Shown here: positions 53,314-61,741 of the stretch, piece by piece
How the letters are laid out: each line of letters opens with the position of its first letter
Position numbering within the stretch: position 1 is the stretch's first letter
Assembly (NCBI RefSeq): GCF_947488185.1
Contig: NZ_CANKYM010000003.1
Coordinates: forward strand, 818,873 to 882,872
Reading direction: 5' to 3'
Length of the DNA: 64,000 nucleotides
Source: an uncultured Roseobacter sp.
Lineage (GTDB): Bacteria > Pseudomonadota > Alphaproteobacteria > Rhodobacterales > Rhodobacteraceae
The notes under the pieces: generated by a model
The model's input: only the letters and a program-made list of their open reading frames with translations
Told to the model about the DNA's origin: nothing
Databases searched by the model: none
Position numbers and translations under genes: made by a program

Positions 53314-54288
53314 ATGGCGCTGGAAGACGCCAAGACCCAGATGGATCACGCCTTTACCCGCGATGATCCCAGGGGCCCGAGTTTTGAGCTGACCTTTGGC
53401 GGGGCGCTGTCCTTCCTGCGCAGGCGGTACACAAAGGACCTGACTGGCGTCGATATCGCCGTGACGGGCGTGCCGTTCGATCAGGCGGTCACAAACCGTC
53501 CCGGCACACGGCTGGGCCCCCGCGCCATCCGCGAAGCCTCGACCCTGCAGGCCCCCGATGCGCCCTATGGCTGGCCCTTTGACGTGCTGAGCGAGCGGGT
53601 GATTGTCGACTACGGCGATCTGGCCTTTGACTATGCCAATATCCCCGCTTTCCCCGATGCGCTGACCGCCCATATCCGGGGAATATTGGACGCCGGGGCA
53701 GCTAGCGTGGTGCTGGGTGGCGATCACTACATCAGCTTTCCGATCCTCAAGGCCTATGCCGAAAAATACGGGCCGATCAGTCTGCTGCAGTTCGACGCAC
53801 ATACGGACACCTGGGCCGATGACGACATGGGCCGCGTCGATCACGGCACCATGTTCTACAAGGCGGTGAAATCGGGAATTGTCGATCCCGCGACCTCTGT
53901 GCAGTTGGGCATTCGCACGACAAATGCGGACACATTGGGTGTGAACATTATCGATGCACGCGAGGTCCATGAAAAGGGGCCGGGCGCGGCGGTGGCAAGG
54001 ATCAAGGACATCCTCGGCGACCGGCCCTGCTATCTGACCTTCGACATCGACGCGCTCGATCCGGCCTATGCGCCCGGCACGGGCACGCCGGTTTGGGGCG
54101 GGCTGACCAGCGCGCAGGCGGCATCCATGCTGCGCGATCTGGCGGGCATCAACATTCGCGGCGGCGATGTTGTTGAGGTTTCGCCCCCCTTTGATACAAC
54201 CGGCGCGACAGCCATTGCGGGGGCGCATGTGGCAACAGAACTCCTGAGCCTGCTGGGCTGGCGGATGCGTGAAGAGAGCAAAGAATGA
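53314..54288 (+). CDS. Agmatinase-family ureohydrolase (first copy)
   Basis: 324 residues of the arginase/agmatinase fold. The binuclear manganese ligands lie in GGDHYISF, QFDAHTDTWADD and FDIDALDP, all conserved. The exact substrate (agmatine, guanidinobutyrate, guanidinopropionate, proclavaminate-like) cannot be read from these motifs. GAGCC before the ATG is a modest ribosome binding site. The stop overlaps the next ureohydrolase start. Confidence 0.88.
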   Translation: MALEDAKTQMDHAFTRDDPRGPSFELTFGGALSFLRRRYTKDLTGVDIAVTGVPFDQAVTNRPGTRLGPRAIREASTLQAPDAPYGWPFDVLSERVIVDYGDLAFDYANIPAFPDALTAHIRGILDAGAASVVLGGDHYISFPILKAYAEKYGPISLLQFDAHTDTWADDDMGRVDHGTMFYKAVKSGIVDPATSVQLGIRTTNADTLGVNIIDAREVHEKGPGAAVARIKDILGDRPCYLTFDIDALDPAYAPGTGTPVWGGLTSAQAASMLRDLAGINIRGGDVVEVSPPFDTTGATAIAGAHVATELLSLLGWRMREESKE

Positions 54289-55235
54289 GCAGTAAGAACC
54301 AACCGATCAGCGGCAATGACCTTGCGCGGTTTTCCGGACCAGGCAGTTTCATGCGCCTGCCTTTTGTCAATGATCTCAAGGGGCTGGATGTGGCCTTTCT
54401 AGGCATTCCGATCGACATCGGCACCTCGTGGCGATCGGGCACGCGCTTCGGCCCCAAGGAGGTGCGCGCCCAGAGTGCGATGATCCGTCCCTATCACATG
54501 GGCACGGGGGCGGCGCCCTTCGACAGCCTGCAGGTGGCCGATATCGGTGATCTGGCGATCAATACGTTTTCGCTGGCCGACAGTCTGAAGATCATTCAGG
54601 AGAGCTACGAGGCGATCCTGAATTATGACGCGATGCCGATGGCTATTGGAGGTGATCATTCGATGACCCTGCCGATCCTGCGGGCCATGCACAAACGTCA
54701 CGGGCCGGTGGCGCTGGTGCATGTGGACGCCCATGCGGATGTGAATGACGAGATGTTCGGCGAGCGTGAAACTCACGGCACGGTCTTCAAACGCGCCTAT
54801 GAAGAAGGCCTGATCCTGCCGGAAAAGACCTACCAGATCGGGCTGCGCGGCACCGGCTACACGGCGGCTGATTTCACCAAGGCGCAAGGATGGGGCTTCC
54901 AGCAGTTCCCGGCGCAGGAGTTGTGGCACCGCAGCCTGTCAACGCTTGGTGGAGAAGTGCGCCGCGACATCGGCCCCGAACAGCCCACCTACGTGAGTTT
55001 CGATATCGACAGTCTCGATCCCGCCTTTGCCCCCGGCACCGGCACGCCGGAGATCGGGGGGCTGACCGCGGCGCAGGCGATGGAACTCATCCGCGCGCTC
55101 AAGGGGCTGAACATAGTGGGCTGCGATCTGGTCGAGGTGTCGCCGCCCTACGATACAACTGGCAACACCGCGCTGACCGGCGCGAATATTCTCTTTGAAC
55201 TGTTGTGCGTTCTGCCCGGCGTGGCCTATCGCTGA
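54285..55235 (+). CDS. speB: Agmatinase-family ureohydrolase (second copy)
   Basis: 316 residues with metal motifs GGDHSMTL, HVDAHADVNDEMFGE and FDIDSLDPAFAPGTGTPE. The SWRSGTRFGPKEVRAQS segment and the GE after the second motif are close to SpeB agmatinases and guanidinobutyrases, so this is the better agmatinase candidate of the pair. The two copies differ widely in sequence, so they are old paralogues, probably with different substrates. Confidence 0.87.
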   Translation: MSSKNQPISGNDLARFSGPGSFMRLPFVNDLKGLDVAFLGIPIDIGTSWRSGTRFGPKEVRAQSAMIRPYHMGTGAAPFDSLQVADIGDLAINTFSLADSLKIIQESYEAILNYDAMPMAIGGDHSMTLPILRAMHKRHGPVALVHVDAHADVNDEMFGERETHGTVFKRAYEEGLILPEKTYQIGLRGTGYTAADFTKAQGWGFQQFPAQELWHRSLSTLGGEVRRDIGPEQPTYVSFDIDSLDPAFAPGTGTPEIGGLTAAQAMELIRALKGLNIVGCDLVEVSPPYDTTGNTALTGANILFELLCVLPGVAYR

Positions 55236-55282
55236 GAGGGCGGGACGCTCCGCGGGGGATATTTGTGGCCAAGAGAAGGCGA

Positions 55283-55690
55283 ATGCGTATGGGAACGCTG
55301 GCGGTTGCGCTGCTTCTTTTGTTTGGTTTGGGCTATGTGCGTTTGGCGCCGATCAATCCCGCACGTTGGCATCAGCCGGTACCCCATGCGCAGAGCACTG
55401 ATTTTGCCAGCGGTGCCGTGCGGGTGATCCCGGGCGATGCGGAGGTGATGCAGCAGATCGATGCGGTGCTGCGCGCGCTGCCGCGCACCCACGTGCTGGC
55501 CGGATCGGTGGAGGCAGGACGGATCACCTATGTTACACGATCGGCAATGTTTGGATTTCCGGACATGACGACCGTGGAGGCGCGGGACGGCCAGATCCGC
55601 ATGTTCGCCCGGTTGCGGTTTGGCGCGTCAGATCTGGGCGTCAACCGGGAACGACTGGAGCGGGTGATCGCCGCCTTGCAGAGAGGATGA
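55283..55690 (+). CDS. DUF1499 family protein
   Basis: 135 residues with one N-terminal membrane or signal helix (GTLAVALLLLFGLGYVRL), then a small alpha/beta domain: VIPGDAEVMQQIDAVLRALPRTHVLAGSVEAGRITYVTRSAMFGFPDMTTVEA and [16 protein letters not shown] at the end, the DUF1499 pattern. Function unknown. The ATG at 55283 is used; a GTG at 55265 with GGGGGA upstream is a serious alternative. The 3' end overlaps the convergent small secreted protein gene by 63 bases. Confidence 0.78.
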   Translation: MRMGTLAVALLLLFGLGYVRLAPINPARWHQPVPHAQSTDFASGAVRVIPGDAEVMQQIDAVLRALPRTHVLAGSVEAGRITYVTRSAMFGFPDMTTVEARDGQIRMFARLRFGASDLGVNRERLERVIAALQRG

Positions 55691-55915
55691 CAGGCACCCC
55701 TGTTGCACCTCGCGCCACATCGGCACATTCAGCGACATCTGGCATTGTGCCATGAACATCCGCCCATCCACCTGCAGGCAAATGGTCTGCCCAAGCTCCA
55801 CCCGCTCGCCGGATTTGTCGGTGCAATAGCACTCGACGGTCTTGCCGCTAGGGCTGGTGACATCGGCAATGCCCGGCAGGGCAGCCCAGATCAGAAGCAG
55901 GCTCAGTCGTTTCAT
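55628..55915 (-). CDS. Small secreted cysteine-containing protein
   Basis: 95 residues. A signal peptide ([17 protein letters not shown]) is followed by [48 protein letters not shown], with five cysteines likely to pair in the periplasm. I recall similar small proteins in rhodobacteria but know no function. The last 20 residues run over the DUF1499 gene in antisense and may be an extension by loss of an earlier stop. The ATG at 55915 starts the signal peptide. It is divergent from prfA by 63 bases. Confidence 0.68.
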   Translation of the reverse strand: MKRLSLLLIWAALPGIADVTSPSGKTVECYCTDKSGERVELGQTICLQVDGRMFMAQCQMSLNVPMWREVQQGCLSSSLQGGDHPLQSFPVDAQI

Positions 55916-55978
55916 GGCGAAAACAATAGCATGGTGCCTGCTCTTGACCAACGGCTTTCAATGTCGGAGAGACGCAGA

Positions 55979-57034
55979 ATGATCCCGGTGCAGCAATTGG
56001 AACAGATAAAGGCGCGTTTCGAGTATCTCGAGGCGGCAATGTCGGCGGGTGATGCCTCGGCGGACATCGCGGCGCTGGCCAAGGAGTATTCCGATCTGCG
56101 CCCGGTGGTGGAGCAGATTGCAGCCTATCGCCAATTGCTGGGTGATCTGAACGAGGCACAGGAAATGCTGTCGGATCCGGATATGGCTGCGCTTGCGGAA
56201 GAGGAAATGCCCCGGTTGAAGGCCGCTTTGCCCGCCGCCGAAGCCGCCCTTCAGTTGGCGCTTTTGCCCAAGGACAAGGCCGATGCGAAACCCGCGATGC
56301 TGGAGATCAGGCCCGGCACGGGCGGGGATGAGGCAGCGCTCTTTGCGGGCGATCTGCTGCGGATGTACCAGCGCTATGCTGAGAGCAACGGCTGGCAGTT
56401 TGAGATCATCGAACTGCAGGAGACTGAGCTGGGCGGCATCAAGGAAGTGGTGGCGCATGTCAAAGGGCAAAACGTCTTTGCTCGGTTGAAGTATGAAAGC
56501 GGTGTGCACCGGGTGCAGCGTGTGCCCAGCACCGAAAGTGGCGGCCGCATTCATACCTCGGCGGCGACGGTCGCCGTGCTGCCGGAGGCCGAAGACGTGG
56601 ACATCCAGATCGAGGCCAACGATCTGCGCATTGATACGATGCGGTCCTCCGGCGCGGGGGGGCAGCATGTCAACACCACCGATTCCGCCGTGCGGATCAC
56701 GCATTTGCCAACCGGCCTTGTGGTCACAAGTTCCGAAAAGTCACAGCACCGCAACCGCGAGATCGCGATGCAGGTCCTGCGCGCGCGCCTCTACGATCAG
56801 GAACGGGCACGGGTGGATGGCGAACGGTCAGCGGACCGTGCAGCACAAGTGGGGTCCGGGGATCGCTCGGAACGCATCCGCACCTATAACTTTCCGCAGG
56901 GGCGCATGACGGATCACCGGATCAACATGACGCTCTACCGGCTGGATGCGGTGATGCAGGGCGATCTCGACGAGATCGTGGACGCGCTGACAGCCGATGC
57001 GCAGGCGCGGCAGATGGCGGAGATGGGGCAGTGA
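55979..57034 (+). CDS. prfA: Peptide chain release factor 1
   Basis: 351 residues. RF1 reads UAA/UAG: the specificity motif PST in [14 protein letters not shown] and the catalytic GGQ in [17 protein letters not shown] are present. [15 protein letters not shown] near the end is family-typical. The ATG at 55979 has GGAGAG 7 bases upstream. The stop overlaps prmC by 4 bases. Confidence 0.95.
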   Translation: MIPVQQLEQIKARFEYLEAAMSAGDASADIAALAKEYSDLRPVVEQIAAYRQLLGDLNEAQEMLSDPDMAALAEEEMPRLKAALPAAEAALQLALLPKDKADAKPAMLEIRPGTGGDEAALFAGDLLRMYQRYAESNGWQFEIIELQETELGGIKEVVAHVKGQNVFARLKYESGVHRVQRVPSTESGGRIHTSAATVAVLPEAEDVDIQIEANDLRIDTMRSSGAGGQHVNTTDSAVRITHLPTGLVVTSSEKSQHRNREIAMQVLRARLYDQERARVDGERSADRAAQVGSGDRSERIRTYNFPQGRMTDHRINMTLYRLDAVMQGDLDEIVDALTADAQARQMAEMGQ

Positions 57035-57864
57035 CCGCCGCCGAGGCCATGGTGGCCGCGATGGCGCGGCTGCGGGCTGCGGGCGTTCCGGATCCGGCGC
57101 GGGATGCGCGGGTGCTGCTGGCCCATGCGGCGAAGGTCGATGCGGCGCGGGTTACGTTGATCGCGCCCGAGGACATCGCGCCGGAGATCGCCGAACGCTA
57201 CGACAATCTGGTCGCCCTGCGGGCCGTGCGGGTGCCGGTCTCGCAGCTGATCGGGGCGCGCGAATTCTACGGTCGCGCCTTCGAGATCAGCCGCGATGTG
57301 CTGGACCCACGCCCGGAGACCGAAGCGCTGATCGAGGTCGCCCTGTCAGAACCCTTTGCGCGCATACTTGATCTGGGAACCGGATCAGGCTGCATTCTGG
57401 TAACGCTTCTGGCGGAACGCCCGGAAGCGGAAGGGGTCGGCGTCGATCTGAGCGAAGCCGCCTGTCTGCATGCCAGCGCGAATGCCGCGCGGCATGCGGT
57501 TGCCGATCGTGCCACGGTCCTGAAATCAGATTGGTTCGAGGCTGTCGAAGGGCGATACGACCTCATCGTCTCCAATCCGCCCTACCTGACAGCGGAAGAG
57601 ATGTTGCAGGTTCAACCCGAATTGCGCGACCACGAACCGCGCCTCGCGCTGACCGATGAACGGGACGGGCTCTCGGCGTATCGCGTCATTGCCGCACAAG
57701 CACAAGGGTACCTGAATGCGCGCGGTCGCGTTCTGGTTGAGACAGGTTGGCAGCAGGGGGCGGCGGTGGCTGCGATCTTTGAGGCGCAGGGCTGGGGCGA
57801 AGTGGCGATTCTCCCCGATCTGGGGGGGCAGGATCGTGTGGTTTCTGCCGCGAAACCTGGATAA
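57031..57864 (+). CDS. prmC: Release factor glutamine methyltransferase
   Basis: 277 residues. PrmC methylates the GGQ glutamine of release factors. [16 protein letters not shown] is the SAM-binding motif and the catalytic NPPY is in [24 protein letters not shown] precedes it as in all HemK/PrmC proteins. Coupled to prfA, its substrate gene, by an ATGA overlap. Confidence 0.95.
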   Translation: MTAAEAMVAAMARLRAAGVPDPARDARVLLAHAAKVDAARVTLIAPEDIAPEIAERYDNLVALRAVRVPVSQLIGAREFYGRAFEISRDVLDPRPETEALIEVALSEPFARILDLGTGSGCILVTLLAERPEAEGVGVDLSEAACLHASANAARHAVADRATVLKSDWFEAVEGRYDLIVSNPPYLTAEEMLQVQPELRDHEPRLALTDERDGLSAYRVIAAQAQGYLNARGRVLVETGWQQGAAVAAIFEAQGWGEVAILPDLGGQDRVVSAAKPG

Positions 57865-58087
57865 ATTGTCCTGAAAATGCAGGAAAATTCCGCGAATCTG
57901 GTTAAAATCGATCATTACCTCTTGCGGCAGGACGACGTGCGTGTTTATTCAAAGATGTTGCAGCGGTGGATGCCCAACACTGGCGGTCCCGCGCGGCGTT
58001 ATGCCCAACATATCGACCCCCCGGAATGAAAGCAGCAAAAAGCGCATCCGGTCACACGATCCACAGCACGAAGGCTGAGCGAACTTC

Positions 58088-58630
58088 ATGAAATCATCGA
58101 GATCCCGGTCCCGCTCAAAGAGCAACCGCAACCGGTCCCAAGGCAATCAAGGCGGCAATGTCGTCAACCGCGTGTTCGACAGTTCGGGCCCGGAAGGCAA
58201 GGTGCGGGGCACGCCGCAGCAGATCATCGAAAAATATAATCAGCTGACGCGTGATGCACAGCTGAGCAATGACCGCGTGGCAGCTGAGAATTTCCAGCAG
58301 CACGCTGAGCATTACACCCGCATGCTCGCGGAAGCGCAACGCGAGATCGAAGCGCGCCGCGAAGAGCAGGAACGTCAGAACCGCGAGCGTCAGGCCGAGC
58401 GTGACCGTGAACGCGCCGAGCGCCAGGAGCGCGAAGGCAGTCAGGCGGTCGAACAGGCAGCGCAGCAGCAACCAAATGCCGATGCCCAGGGGGGGGAAAG
58501 CAATCTGGTGGAAACACCAGAGAGCCAGCCCAAGCCCAAGCGGTCTCCGCGCCGCAAACCGCGGCCCAAGCCGGAGGCGTCGAACGGCGATCAGCCCGGC
58601 GGGGATGACGCGCCAAAAGCGGCAGAATGA
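58088..58630 (+). CDS. DUF4167 domain-containing protein
   Basis: 180 residues, very basic N-terminus (MKSSRSRSRSKSNRNRSQGN) then the DUF4167 core NVVNRVFDSSGPEGKVRGTPQQIIEKYNQLTRDAQLSNDRVAAENFQQHAEHYTRML, a Glu/Arg-rich coiled coil, and a disordered Pro/Lys tail. DUF4167 occurs in alphaproteobacteria; the function is unknown and an RNA-binding role is a guess from the basic N-terminus. Preceded by 223 bases that hold its promoter and followed by a clear terminator. Confidence 0.9.
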   Translation: MKSSRSRSRSKSNRNRSQGNQGGNVVNRVFDSSGPEGKVRGTPQQIIEKYNQLTRDAQLSNDRVAAENFQQHAEHYTRMLAEAQREIEARREEQERQNRERQAERDRERAERQEREGSQAVEQAAQQQPNADAQGGESNLVETPESQPKPKRSPRRKPRPKPEASNGDQPGGDDAPKAAE

Positions 58631-58643
58631 GCGATTGAAATGA

Positions 58644-58665
58644 CCCCGCCACCGGCGGGGTTTTT
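58644..58665 (+). terminator. Rho-independent terminator
   Basis: CCCCGCC-ACC-GGCGGGG followed by TTTTT. It is 14 bases after the DUF4167 stop and ends at the stop codon of the convergent rsmA gene. Confidence 0.9.
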
Positions 58666-59513
58666 CATGTCTGCGCCATGCTGCGAGCCAGCGCGCAGAA
58701 CCCTTCGAGTGGGATCTGCTCGGCCCGGTCCGTGGGTTTCAGCCCGGCGGCAATCAGACGGTCCTCGATATCGGGTGCAAGGCCTTTCAGCGCGGCGCGC
58801 AGCATCTTGCGGCGCTGGTTGAAGGCGGCGGCGACCACGCGGCTCAGAACGGTGGCATCGGCCTTGAAGCGGGGCTTGGGCAATGCTTGAAGATGCACAA
58901 CGCTGCTGGAGACTTTAGGCGGCGGCGTGAAAGCCTCTGGTGGCAGTTGCAGCACGATCCGCGCGTCGGCCCGCCACTGCGCGAGGATGGCAAGGCGCCC
59001 GTAAGTCTTGCTGCCCGGCTGCGCCACGATCCTCTCTGCCACTTCGCGCTGGAACATCAGCGTCAGGCTAAGCCAGAAGGGCGGCCAGTCCTGCGGTGTC
59101 AGCCAGCGCACCAGAAGCTCCGTGCCGACATTATAGGGCAGATTGGCCGCCACGCGGATGGGTGGGGTCAGATGTGCCAGCGGGTCGATGTCCAACGCAT
59201 CGCCTTCCAGCACGGTCAATCGTCCGGGGCAGGCGGCGACGATCTCCGCGAGGGCGGGCAGACAGCGGGCGTCTTTCTCAATCGCCAGCACGTGGCGCGC
59301 CCCTTCGGACAGCAGCCCACGGGTCAGCCCGCCCGGCCCAGGCCCAATTTCAAGCACGTCGCATTTCGTCAGATCGCCAGCCTGCCGGGCAATCTTGGCA
59401 GTCAGGTTCAGATCCAGCAGGAAATTTTGCCCCATCGATTTGCGCGCCTGCAGATCATGGGTGCGGATCACCTCGCGCAGCGGTGGCAGGTTGTCGATGG
59501 TCCCCATCTTCAT
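58665..59513 (-). CDS. rsmA: 16S rRNA adenine dimethyltransferase
   Basis: 282 residues. KsgA/RsmA dimethylates A1518 and A1519 of 16S r[19 protein letters not shown] is the family N-terminus, [16 protein letters not shown] the SAM motif, and [15 protein letters not shown] the catalytic N-L-P-Y loop. It is the last gene of the lptG-lptD-surA-pdxA-rsmA series. Start at 59513; Met3 is an alternative. Confidence 0.95.
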   Translation of the reverse strand: MKMGTIDNLPPLREVIRTHDLQARKSMGQNFLLDLNLTAKIARQAGDLTKCDVLEIGPGPGGLTRGLLSEGARHVLAIEKDARCLPALAEIVAACPGRLTVLEGDALDIDPLAHLTPPIRVAANLPYNVGTELLVRWLTPQDWPPFWLSLTLMFQREVAERIVAQPGSKTYGRLAILAQWRADARIVLQLPPEAFTPPPKVSSSVVHLQALPKPRFKADATVLSRVVAAAFNQRRKMLRAALKGLAPDIEDRLIAAGLKPTDRAEQIPLEGFCALARSMAQT

Positions 59514-59541
59514 TGTTCCTCAAATATGCCCGCCGGAGGCG

Positions 59542-60516
59542 TCACAGCTGGGCCATCCGAGCGGCCAGCTTCACGGCTTCGATCATACTAGCGGGTGTCG
59601 CCACGCCCTTGCCCGCGATGTCAAAGGCCGTGCCGTGGTCCGGTGAGGTCCGGATGAACGGCAAGCCAAGCGTGACATTCACCCCCTTATCGAAATCCAA
59701 TGTCTTGATCGGGATCAGCGCCTGATCATGATACATTGCAATCGCCGCATCATAACCGCGCCGCGCAGCGGCATGGAACATCGTGTCGGCGGGCAGGGGG
59801 CCGCGCAGGTCAAATCCTGCCTCTCGCATCTCGCCGATCAGGGCCGCGATCCAATCCGTTTCCTGCCTGCCCATGGTGCCGCCTTCGCCTGCATGGGGGT
59901 TCAAACCCGCAATCGCAATGCGGGGCGCGGCGATGCCAAATTGCTGGCGCAGCGCGTGGTCCGTGATCTCAATGGTCTCGCGCAGCAGGTCCGGCGTTAA
60001 TGTCCGGGGCACGTCTTCAAGTGCTATGTGGACGGTTGCGGGGACCACGCGCAGCGCGTCGGAGGCGAGCATCATGACCGCCCGCGTCTTACCCCCGGAG
60101 AGGGCAGCGAGGTATTCGGTATGACCGGGATAGGCGAAATCAGCGCCTTCGATCAGCGCCTTTTTGTGGATGGGCGCTGTACACAGCGCGCTGGCGTCAC
60201 CTGATTGCACCAGCTCAACACAGGCCGCGATGACATCGATCACCCCTTCGGCATTTGCAGGATCCGGCGTTCCCGGTTTAGCGGGGTTGGGAAACCCGTG
60301 GTGCAAAACGGGCAGGGCCTTTGCGCAAATCTCGGCAGCCTCTTCTGGTATGTCGATGACCTGATAGCGGGTACCGGCGGGCAGATGGCGCGGGTCGCCC
60401 ATCCAGACCATTGGGATCTGTGCGCCAATCGCAGCCCAGGCCGCTGCGGCGATTTCCGGGCCAATCCCGGCTGGTTCCCCGCAACTGATGATTACGGGTG
60501 CCGTGTCGGCTGTCAT
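59542..60516 (-). CDS. pdxA: 4-hydroxythreonine-4-phosphate dehydrogenase
   Basis: 324 residues. PdxA oxidises 4-phosphohydroxy-L-threonine in pyridoxal phosphate synthesis. Signatures are ISCGEPAGIGPEI at the N-terminus, the metal histidines in YPGHTEYLA and MYHDQALIPIKTLDF, and GLNPHAGEGGTMGRQE. The start overlaps the surA stop by 4 bases, the classical surA-pdxA-rsmA order. Confidence 0.95.
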   Translation of the reverse strand: MTADTAPVIISCGEPAGIGPEIAAAAWAAIGAQIPMVWMGDPRHLPAGTRYQVIDIPEEAAEICAKALPVLHHGFPNPAKPGTPDPANAEGVIDVIAACVELVQSGDASALCTAPIHKKALIEGADFAYPGHTEYLAALSGGKTRAVMMLASDALRVVPATVHIALEDVPRTLTPDLLRETIEITDHALRQQFGIAAPRIAIAGLNPHAGEGGTMGRQETDWIAALIGEMREAGFDLRGPLPADTMFHAAARRGYDAAIAMYHDQALIPIKTLDFDKGVNVTLGLPFIRTSPDHGTAFDIAGKGVATPASMIEAVKLAARMAQL

Positions 60517-61733
60517 GGGGTCACGATACGGGCGTCAGCGCGCAGCTGATCCAGAAATCCTTCGGCATAGGCGCTGATCCGGCTGGACCGCAGGGCAGCG
60601 GCCACGTCTTCCCGCGCCACATCCTCGTTCACCGCAGAGGTACGGCCACACATCATCAGAAAGACAAGTGTCTCTCCATTGGCCCGTGTCAGCGTTGTGG
60701 ACACCTCGCCGGGATCGAGCTTGCTGAGCTCGATGGCGATATCCTGCGGAATTTCAGAGGGAGGCTTGCTGCCGCGTTCGAGTACCTCTTCTGGCTGGCC
60801 CTGGGCCACGCCATAAAGATCGTCACAGACGTCTACCCGCGCGCGGACTTTCTCGGCAGCCGCCAGACCGGCTGGCGTCCGCCCGCCTGGAATATAGTAT
60901 GCCGCATATTCAATCGCGGCATACTCTCGTGCAGGTGTTCCGGTTTCCTCGATATCGCGCAGCTGGAAAAGCGCTACGGCGTTGGGAATGCTCAGTGGTT
61001 CGGTGACTTCCCCCGGCGCCAGTGACAACAGGATCGGGCGCAGCACCGGTGGCAGGTTGTTCAACTCCTGCCATGGCAGGCGCCCGCCCGCATCCCGCGA
61101 GGCCGTTGCCGAAAACTCACGCGCATAGTTCGAAAACTCTTCGGTAGAAGTGCTCGCCGCGATCTCCTGGGCGATCTCGTCAACATCGGCCTTCCTTTCA
61201 GGCGGGGCCGGAATGATGATTTCAGAGACCAGAACACGAACACCGGACGCGCCCCCGGCAGTGCCCAAGGCGCGATCAATTTCCGCTTCGGTGATCTGGA
61301 CACGCGCGCCAAACCGCGCACCAATCAGTTCGCGCCACGCGACGCCGACTTCTACAAAATCGCGGAAAGTCTCTTCTGCCACGCCACCATCAATGAGGGC
61401 CGCGAGGAACTGATCCTTGGTCATATTTGCTCGCCCGGCAAACTCCTCGATACCCGTGTCGATCTCTTCGTCGGTCAACTCCAGCCCGACAGCCGCGATC
61501 GCCTGGGCCTGCAAACGCTCATTGATCAGCGTGTCAACGACATCCTGACGCCCCGAGCCCGGCGCGTTGAGCAAGCGCAGGAAGGTCGTGCGCTGGTCAA
61601 CTTCATATTCGGTCACAACAGCGTCATTGACGAAAACCACCGGATCAAACAGACCCTGTGCTGCAAGAGGTGGTGCGACGGCCATTGCGACCACGAAGGC
61701 GAAAATGGATTTCATACTGCTCATTGCGTTCAT
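60513..61733 (-). CDS. surA: Periplasmic peptidyl-prolyl isomerase SurA-like chaperone
   Basis: 406 residues. A signal peptide (MKSIFAFVVAMAVAPPLAA) precedes a SurA N-terminal domain (VVFVNDAVVTEYEVDQRTTFLRLL ... LINERLQAQAIAAVGLELTDEEI), then one parvulin-type region (VRVLVSEIIIPAP...LPWQELNNLPPVLRPILLSLAPGEVTEPL). Only one clear parvulin domain is seen, against two in E. coli SurA. It escorts outer membrane proteins to Bam and probably helps LptD. The ATG at 61733 is 8 bases after lptD; Met10 and Met13 are possible. Confidence 0.88.
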   Translation of the reverse strand: MNAMSSMKSIFAFVVAMAVAPPLAAQGLFDPVVFVNDAVVTEYEVDQRTTFLRLLNAPGSGRQDVVDTLINERLQAQAIAAVGLELTDEEIDTGIEEFAGRANMTKDQFLAALIDGGVAEETFRDFVEVGVAWRELIGARFGARVQITEAEIDRALGTAGGASGVRVLVSEIIIPAPPERKADVDEIAQEIAASTSTEEFSNYAREFSATASRDAGGRLPWQELNNLPPVLRPILLSLAPGEVTEPLSIPNAVALFQLRDIEETGTPAREYAAIEYAAYYIPGGRTPAGLAAAEKVRARVDVCDDLYGVAQGQPEEVLERGSKPPSEIPQDIAIELSKLDPGEVSTTLTRANGETLVFLMMCGRTSAVNEDVAREDVAAALRSSRISAYAEGFLDQLRADARIVTP

Positions 61734-61741
61734 TGTTCTTG

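Noticed and set aside
51253..54228. 991-codon open frame on the minus strand across the amidohydrolase and first ureohydrolase genes
   Set aside because: Only the MazG part (to 52077) is real. The rest is antisense to two well-identified enzymes and shows no family motif; it is a by-product of high GC3.
57865..58087. Possible small RNA in the gap before the DUF4167 gene
   Set aside because: Only 223 bases with no strong hairpin or terminator; best taken as promoter and leader.
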